Positions 60,827 through 64,000 of a stretch of 64,000 nt of DNA are shown piece by piece. The DNA comes from Polyangia bacterium (lineage in GTDB: Bacteria > Myxococcota_A > Polyangia > Nannocystales > Nannocystaceae): the NCBI GenBank assembly GCA_030430565.1, contig JAUIKS010000013.1:1-64000 (forward strand), written 5' to 3'. The position numbers and the translations under genes are program-made. Below the pieces are notes generated by a model. It ran no database searches. It saw only the letters and a list, made by a program, of their open reading frames with translations, and was not told where the DNA came from. The stretch's first letter is position 1. Every line of letters starts with the position of its first letter.

Positions 60827-62089
60827 TTACCCGCTCGACGCGGCGTCGGGGGCCGCAGCCGGCTGCGATTTGGCGAGCGCGTCCGGATGCGCGAGATCGG
60901 GGCCGAGCAGGCTCAAGCCCTTCACGCCGGTGTCTTTGTCGAGCACGCGGTCTTTCTCGGCGAAGCGGAACATCGAATTGCGTGAACGGTTCTTCGCGTC
61001 CTCGAGCCGCGCCTGAAAATCAGCCAGGCGCTGGACCTGGTAGCCCCACAGGTTGTCCGCGTGCACCCACTCCTTGCTGTAGATGGTGCGCAGGACCACG
61101 CTGTTGTCCTCGAACGGCAGGGTGCGGATGTTCTCCCGATACTGCGGGACGTACTTGAAGTACTCCTCGGCGTTGCTCAGGTAGAGCACCTTGACCGGGA
61201 TCTCGAGGGCCTTGACGGCCGCGCCGACGGCCATCAGCGAGCTGCCGCCGGTGAGATCACCGCCCATCGCGCGGATGCGGTCGTTTTGGTACAGCGTGCG
61301 GATGTGCGCGTACAGCTCGGGGTTCGACAGCCAGCTGGTCGCCACGCCGTCTCGCTTGCGCCGGATCACGATCTTGAGGTGCCGGTACACCGTCTCGCGC
61401 GAGGCCTTGTACTGGCGGATGAGACGCTTTCGCTCCGGCTCGTCGAGCCCGGCGAAGGCCTTCTCGATCAGCGCGATGCTCTCGTCCTTGCTGTCCTCGT
61501 GCCAGCGCTGCAGGAGCGTCTCGGGATCGGCCGAGGCCTCGATCAAGACCTCGTAGATGCGGTGCAGCCGGACGACGTTGATGTCGATGTCGAGCAAAAA
61601 CACCAGCTCGGAGCGAGCGGTCGCGATCAGCGTGTAGTTCTGATCCGAGCCCACGCCGATGTAGGCGCCACCGTGGCCGGCGATGTACGGGAACCACACG
61701 TCGTGGCGGATCTCATTGCTCTTGACGTAGTGGATCGGCGTCGGCGTGAGCACGTCGGCCTCGCCGGCCAAAAACAGCGCGCGCTGAGCGTCGTCGAGGG
61801 GCGCGTAGGGGTCCTTGGGCGGCTCGGGCTCGGGCTCGGGCTCAGACTCGGGCTCGGGATCCGCAGGCGGGGCAGGGGTCGGCGCAGGCGCGTCGGAGAC
61901 CGTCGCTACGGGGGCGGGCTCGGGGTCCGCGGGGGCGGGCGTCTTCTGGGTCGTTCCCGCGCATGCACCCAGGCCGAGGCTTGCGAGCCCGACGGCCGAG
62001 GCGAGCGCCCACGAGAGCAGGGGCGCGCGCCGCGGGGCTGCCGAGCGGGCGGGGAGGTCATCGTTCGCGGGCGCGGCCTGCATACGCAT
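60827..62089 (-). CDS. Lipoprotein with LIC_10091/DUF7790-like domain
   Basis: This 420-aa protein has a signal peptide with lipobox GLGAC (Cys about residue 43 because of an N-terminal extension), a Pro/Glu-rich stalk with EPEPEP repeats (about 70-95), and a large domain. The domain (WFPYIAGHGGAYIGVGSDQN, YTLIATARSELVFLLDIDIN, LTGGSSLMAVGAAVKALEIP, LYLSNAEEYFKYVPQYREN) matches, as I recall, the uncharacterised LIC_10091/DUF7790 proteins, which look like methyltransferase folds. Being a lipoprotein is unusual for that family. The stop is 10 bp from the dehydrogenase gene. Confidence 0.72.
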   Translation of the reverse strand: MRMQAAPANDDLPARSAAPRRAPLLSWALASAVGLASLGLGACAGTTQKTPAPADPEPAPVATVSDAPAPTPAPPADPEPESEPEPEPEPPKDPYAPLDDAQRALFLAGEADVLTPTPIHYVKSNEIRHDVWFPYIAGHGGAYIGVGSDQNYTLIATARSELVFLLDIDINVVRLHRIYEVLIEASADPETLLQRWHEDSKDESIALIEKAFAGLDEPERKRLIRQYKASRETVYRHLKIVIRRKRDGVATSWLSNPELYAHIRTLYQNDRIRAMGGDLTGGSSLMAVGAAVKALEIPVKVLYLSNAEEYFKYVPQYRENIRTLPFEDNSVVLRTIYSKEWVHADNLWGYQVQRLADFQARLEDAKNRSRNSMFRFAEKDRVLDKDTGVKGLSLLGPDLAHPDALAKSQPAAAPDAASSG

Positions 62090-62405
62090 CGGAGTGCACT
62101 CTATGCCTGCTGGGGAGCGAGAAGATCAAACGAAAGATCGCCGCGACGAGCGGCCCAGATGGAGACCACGTGATCGCGCGAACGCTCGATCCGCTTGTCA
62201 GAATCGCCTTCCTGGAATAGATCCGGCGGACTTCAGGTATCGCCGCGCGGAGAAAATTCTCGACACAGCGCTTTTTGCGCAAGCGCAGCGCGCAACTGAT
62301 CGCTGTCGGGCTCCCGGGTTGACACACTCCGGGGCGATGATTACGGGACCTCGCGTCGCCGGCACTCACAGGCAACCTCCCGCACCCACACTGAGCTGAC
62401 TGACA
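62090..62405. other. 316-bp divergent intergenic region
   Basis: It separates the minus-strand lipoprotein from gldA. GCGCTT (62268-62273) and AAGCGC (62281-62286) form an inverted repeat around TTTTGCGC-type sequence. TTGACA at 62319-62324 matches a -35 exactly, but 17 bp farther the sequence is TACGGG, a poor -10. Promoters for both flanking genes must lie here; no ORF or RNA gene is seen. Confidence 0.5.
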
Positions 62406-63158
62406 ATGGCAAAGGCAAAGGCTTCCCCGAGTAGCGCCGCCGCGTCGATCGAGGCCAAAGATGTCTCGAAGATCTACGGTCACTTCGCGGCCATCCAGAA
62501 CGTCTCGTTCTCGGTTCGCCCCGGCACCGTGGCCGCGTTCCTCGGCCCCAACGGCGCGGGCAAATCGACGACGATGAAGATCCTCACCGGGTACCTGGCG
62601 CCGACGACAGGCTCGGTGAGCATGCTCGGGCTCAACCCCAGCGATCCCGCCCAGCGCATCGTGCTCGCCCGGCGGCTCGGCTACCTGCCGGAGAACGGGC
62701 CGCTGTACCGGGACATGACGCCGAACGAGCTGCTGCACTTCCTCGGCAACGTGCGCGGCGTCTCCAACCTCTCCGCCGCGATCGATCGCGTCGTCAGCCA
62801 GTGCGCGATCAAGTCGGTGTTCGAGAAGCCGATCTACAAGCTCTCCAAGGGATTTCGGCAGCGCGTGGGCATGGCCCAGGCGCTGCTTCACGATCCGGAG
62901 GTCTTGATCCTCGACGAGCCCACCAGCGGCCTCGACCCCCTGCAGATCCGCGAGGTCCGGAAGCTGATCCGCGACCTCGGCAAGACCAAGACGATCCTGC
63001 TCTCGACCCACATCCTGCAAGAGGTCGAGGCGGTCGCCGAGTCCGTCATCCTCATCAACGAGGGGCGCGTGGCCTACGCCGGCTCGCTCGTCGACCTCAA
63101 GAAGGACTCGACGATCGAGCAGCGCTTCTACGACCTGTGTGAAAAGGAGGTCGCCTGA
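62406..63158 (+). CDS. ABC transporter ATP-binding protein, GldA-like
   Basis: This 250-aa ATPase has Walker A GPNGAGKSTTMKILTGYL, signature YKLSKGFRQRVGMAQALLHD, Walker B VLILDEPTSGLDP and the switch His in LLSTHILQEVEA. It is most like GldA, the ATPase of the GldAFG transporter that is needed for gliding in Bacteroidota and is also found in myxobacteria. The ATG at 62406 is preceded by GACTGACA rather than a clear Shine-Dalgarno. AAGGAGG inside its last codons serves the next gene. It is probably one operon with the following permease. Confidence 0.9.
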   Translation: MAKAKASPSSAAASIEAKDVSKIYGHFAAIQNVSFSVRPGTVAAFLGPNGAGKSTTMKILTGYLAPTTGSVSMLGLNPSDPAQRIVLARRLGYLPENGPLYRDMTPNELLHFLGNVRGVSNLSAAIDRVVSQCAIKSVFEKPIYKLSKGFRQRVGMAQALLHDPEVLILDEPTSGLDPLQIREVRKLIRDLGKTKTILLSTHILQEVEAVAESVILINEGRVAYAGSLVDLKKDSTIEQRFYDLCEKEVA

Positions 63159-64000
63159 TGTTCGCCCTCAACCCCCGCGTCGTCGGCGCCATCGCCGGCA
63201 AGGAGCTGCGGAGCTTCCTCGGCAACCCGACCGGCTACGTGTTCCTGACCCTGTTCATCGGCACCTCGGCGGCGGCCGCCTTCCTCGATGATCAGTTCTT
63301 CTCGCGCAACCTCGCCGACCTGGCGACGCTCAACCGGATGATGCCGGCGCTGCTGGTGTTCTTCGTCCCCGCGATCACGATGAACACGTGGTCCGAGGAG
63401 CGCCGCTCGGGCACCGACGAGCTGCTCTTGACCCTGCCGGTGCACGACGGCGAGGTCGTGCTCGGCAAGTACCTGGGCGCCTTGATCGTCTACACGGTCG
63501 GCCTCCTGTTCAGCCTCACGCACATCGGCGTGCTCGCCTACCTCGGCGAGCCCGACCCAGGGCTGATGTTCTCGACCTACCTCGGCTACTGGATGCTCGG
63601 CGTCCTGTTCGTCGCGGTCGGCATGGCCGGCTCGATGTTCGCCTCCAACGCGACCGTCGCCTTCATCCTCGGCGCGCTCGGTTGCTCGGGCCTGGTGTTC
63701 GCCGGCGCCGCGCCCTGGTCGAGCGGCCTCGTCGGCGTGATCGCGCTGGCCGGCCTCGTCGCGCTGATGCTCTACGTCCTCACGGGCCTGGCCCGCGGGG
63801 GGGGCGTCGCCGCGCTGCTCGGCGCGGGTCTCGGCCTCGGGCTCTGGTTCATGGCGCCCGAGCAGTTCCCCGAGTGGTTCGCCACCCTGTCCGCGCCCGA
63901 GCGCTTCGCGTCCTTCGGCGAGGGCATGATCAGGCTCGGCGACGTTGTGTACTTCGCCGGCGGGGCATGGGCCGCGCTGGTGCTCTGTGGACTCCTGCTC
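63158..64000 (+). CDS. ABC-2 permease, GldF-like (3' end outside window)
   Basis: The frame is open from ATG 63158 to the window edge (281 codons). It begins with KELRSFLGNPTGYVFLTLF, a common GldF/NosY start, followed by six or more membrane segments and WSEERRSGTDELLLTLPVHD, typical of ABC-2 permeases of this group. The ATG overlaps the GldA stop (TGATG) and has AAGGAGG about 8 nt upstream. A gldG-like gene would be expected beyond the right edge. Confidence 0.88.
   Translation, partial: MFALNPRVVGAIAGKELRSFLGNPTGYVFLTLFIGTSAAAAFLDDQFFSRNLADLATLNRMMPALLVFFVPAITMNTWSEERRSGTDELLLTLPVHDGEVVLGKYLGALIVYTVGLLFSLTHIGVLAYLGEPDPGLMFSTYLGYWMLGVLFVAVGMAGSMFASNATVAFILGALGCSGLVFAGAAPWSSGLVGVIALAGLVALMLYVLTGLARGGGVAALLGAGLGLGLWFMAPEQFPEWFATLSAPERFASFGEGMIRLGDVVYFAGGAWAALVLCGLLL

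Noticed and set aside
62319..62347. TTGACA as the -35 of a strong gldA promoter
   Set aside because: The matching -10 would be TACGGG, which is poor; kept only as a note in the intergenic entry.

Overview
The window is GC-rich chromosomal DNA (GC at third codon positions is very high) from what looks like a myxobacterium, most likely suborder Nannocystineae. This is inferred from the gene content: many secreted lipoproteins with Ser/Thr/Gly-rich stalks and Cys-rich domains, HEAT-repeat proteins, a DUF6178-like protein, Gld-type ABC genes, a Hanks-type kinase and two ECF sigma factors. No tRNA, rRNA, insertion sequence, prophage or CRISPR array was found. Genes are closely packed on both strands, often with 4-nt start/stop overlaps. 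Both edges cut a gene.

Layout. 1-6146: a GspE_N/MshEN-type protein running off the left edge, then a tRNA-thiolation and RNA-processing group (cysteine desulfurase, mnmA, rnc), fghA and a GspC-like PDZ protein. 6414-11442: a DUF6178-like protein, tilS, and ftsH behind a good sigma-70 promoter. 11473-15914: an ECF sigma factor and two HEAT-repeat proteins. 16022-21491: a VanW-family protein, a SPOR protein and mutS. 21614-26115: two uncharacterised genes, a broken histidine kinase, and a large DUF4215/IgGFc-binding lipoprotein. 26256-32650: a class A PBP, a repeat-rich membrane protein, a hypothetical, and a NamZ-type muramidase. 32687-40858: a NadD-DUF2520 fusion, a lipoprotein, a Clp ATPase with an altered first nucleotide site, a thioredoxin-like ferredoxin, a Ser/Thr kinase, nth and a small membrane protein.

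40874-45983 is the most interesting part. On the minus strand it runs: a YceI-like lipoprotein, a small lipoprotein with seven [E/D]GSCGA motifs, a DUF692 enzyme fused to a DUF2063-like partner, and two paralogous Cys-containing lipoproteins. I read this as an unusual bufferin/HvfA-like (MNIO) ribosomal-peptide system, probably for copper or other metals. Its precursor is lipid-anchored and multi-core, and its enzyme and partner are one polypeptide. Similar GTAAC/CGATT promoter-like motifs lie before the first two genes.

46077-64000: a translationally coupled envelope protein/ECF sigma/membrane regulator trio, more stalked lipoproteins, a 499-bp non-coding region with a very strong terminator, a Bax-inhibitor-1 protein, an ABC transporter with two permeases, an M13 peptidase, a Glu/Leu-type dehydrogenase paired with a DUF7790/LIC_10091-like lipoprotein, and the start of a gldA-gldF-like operon cut by the right edge.
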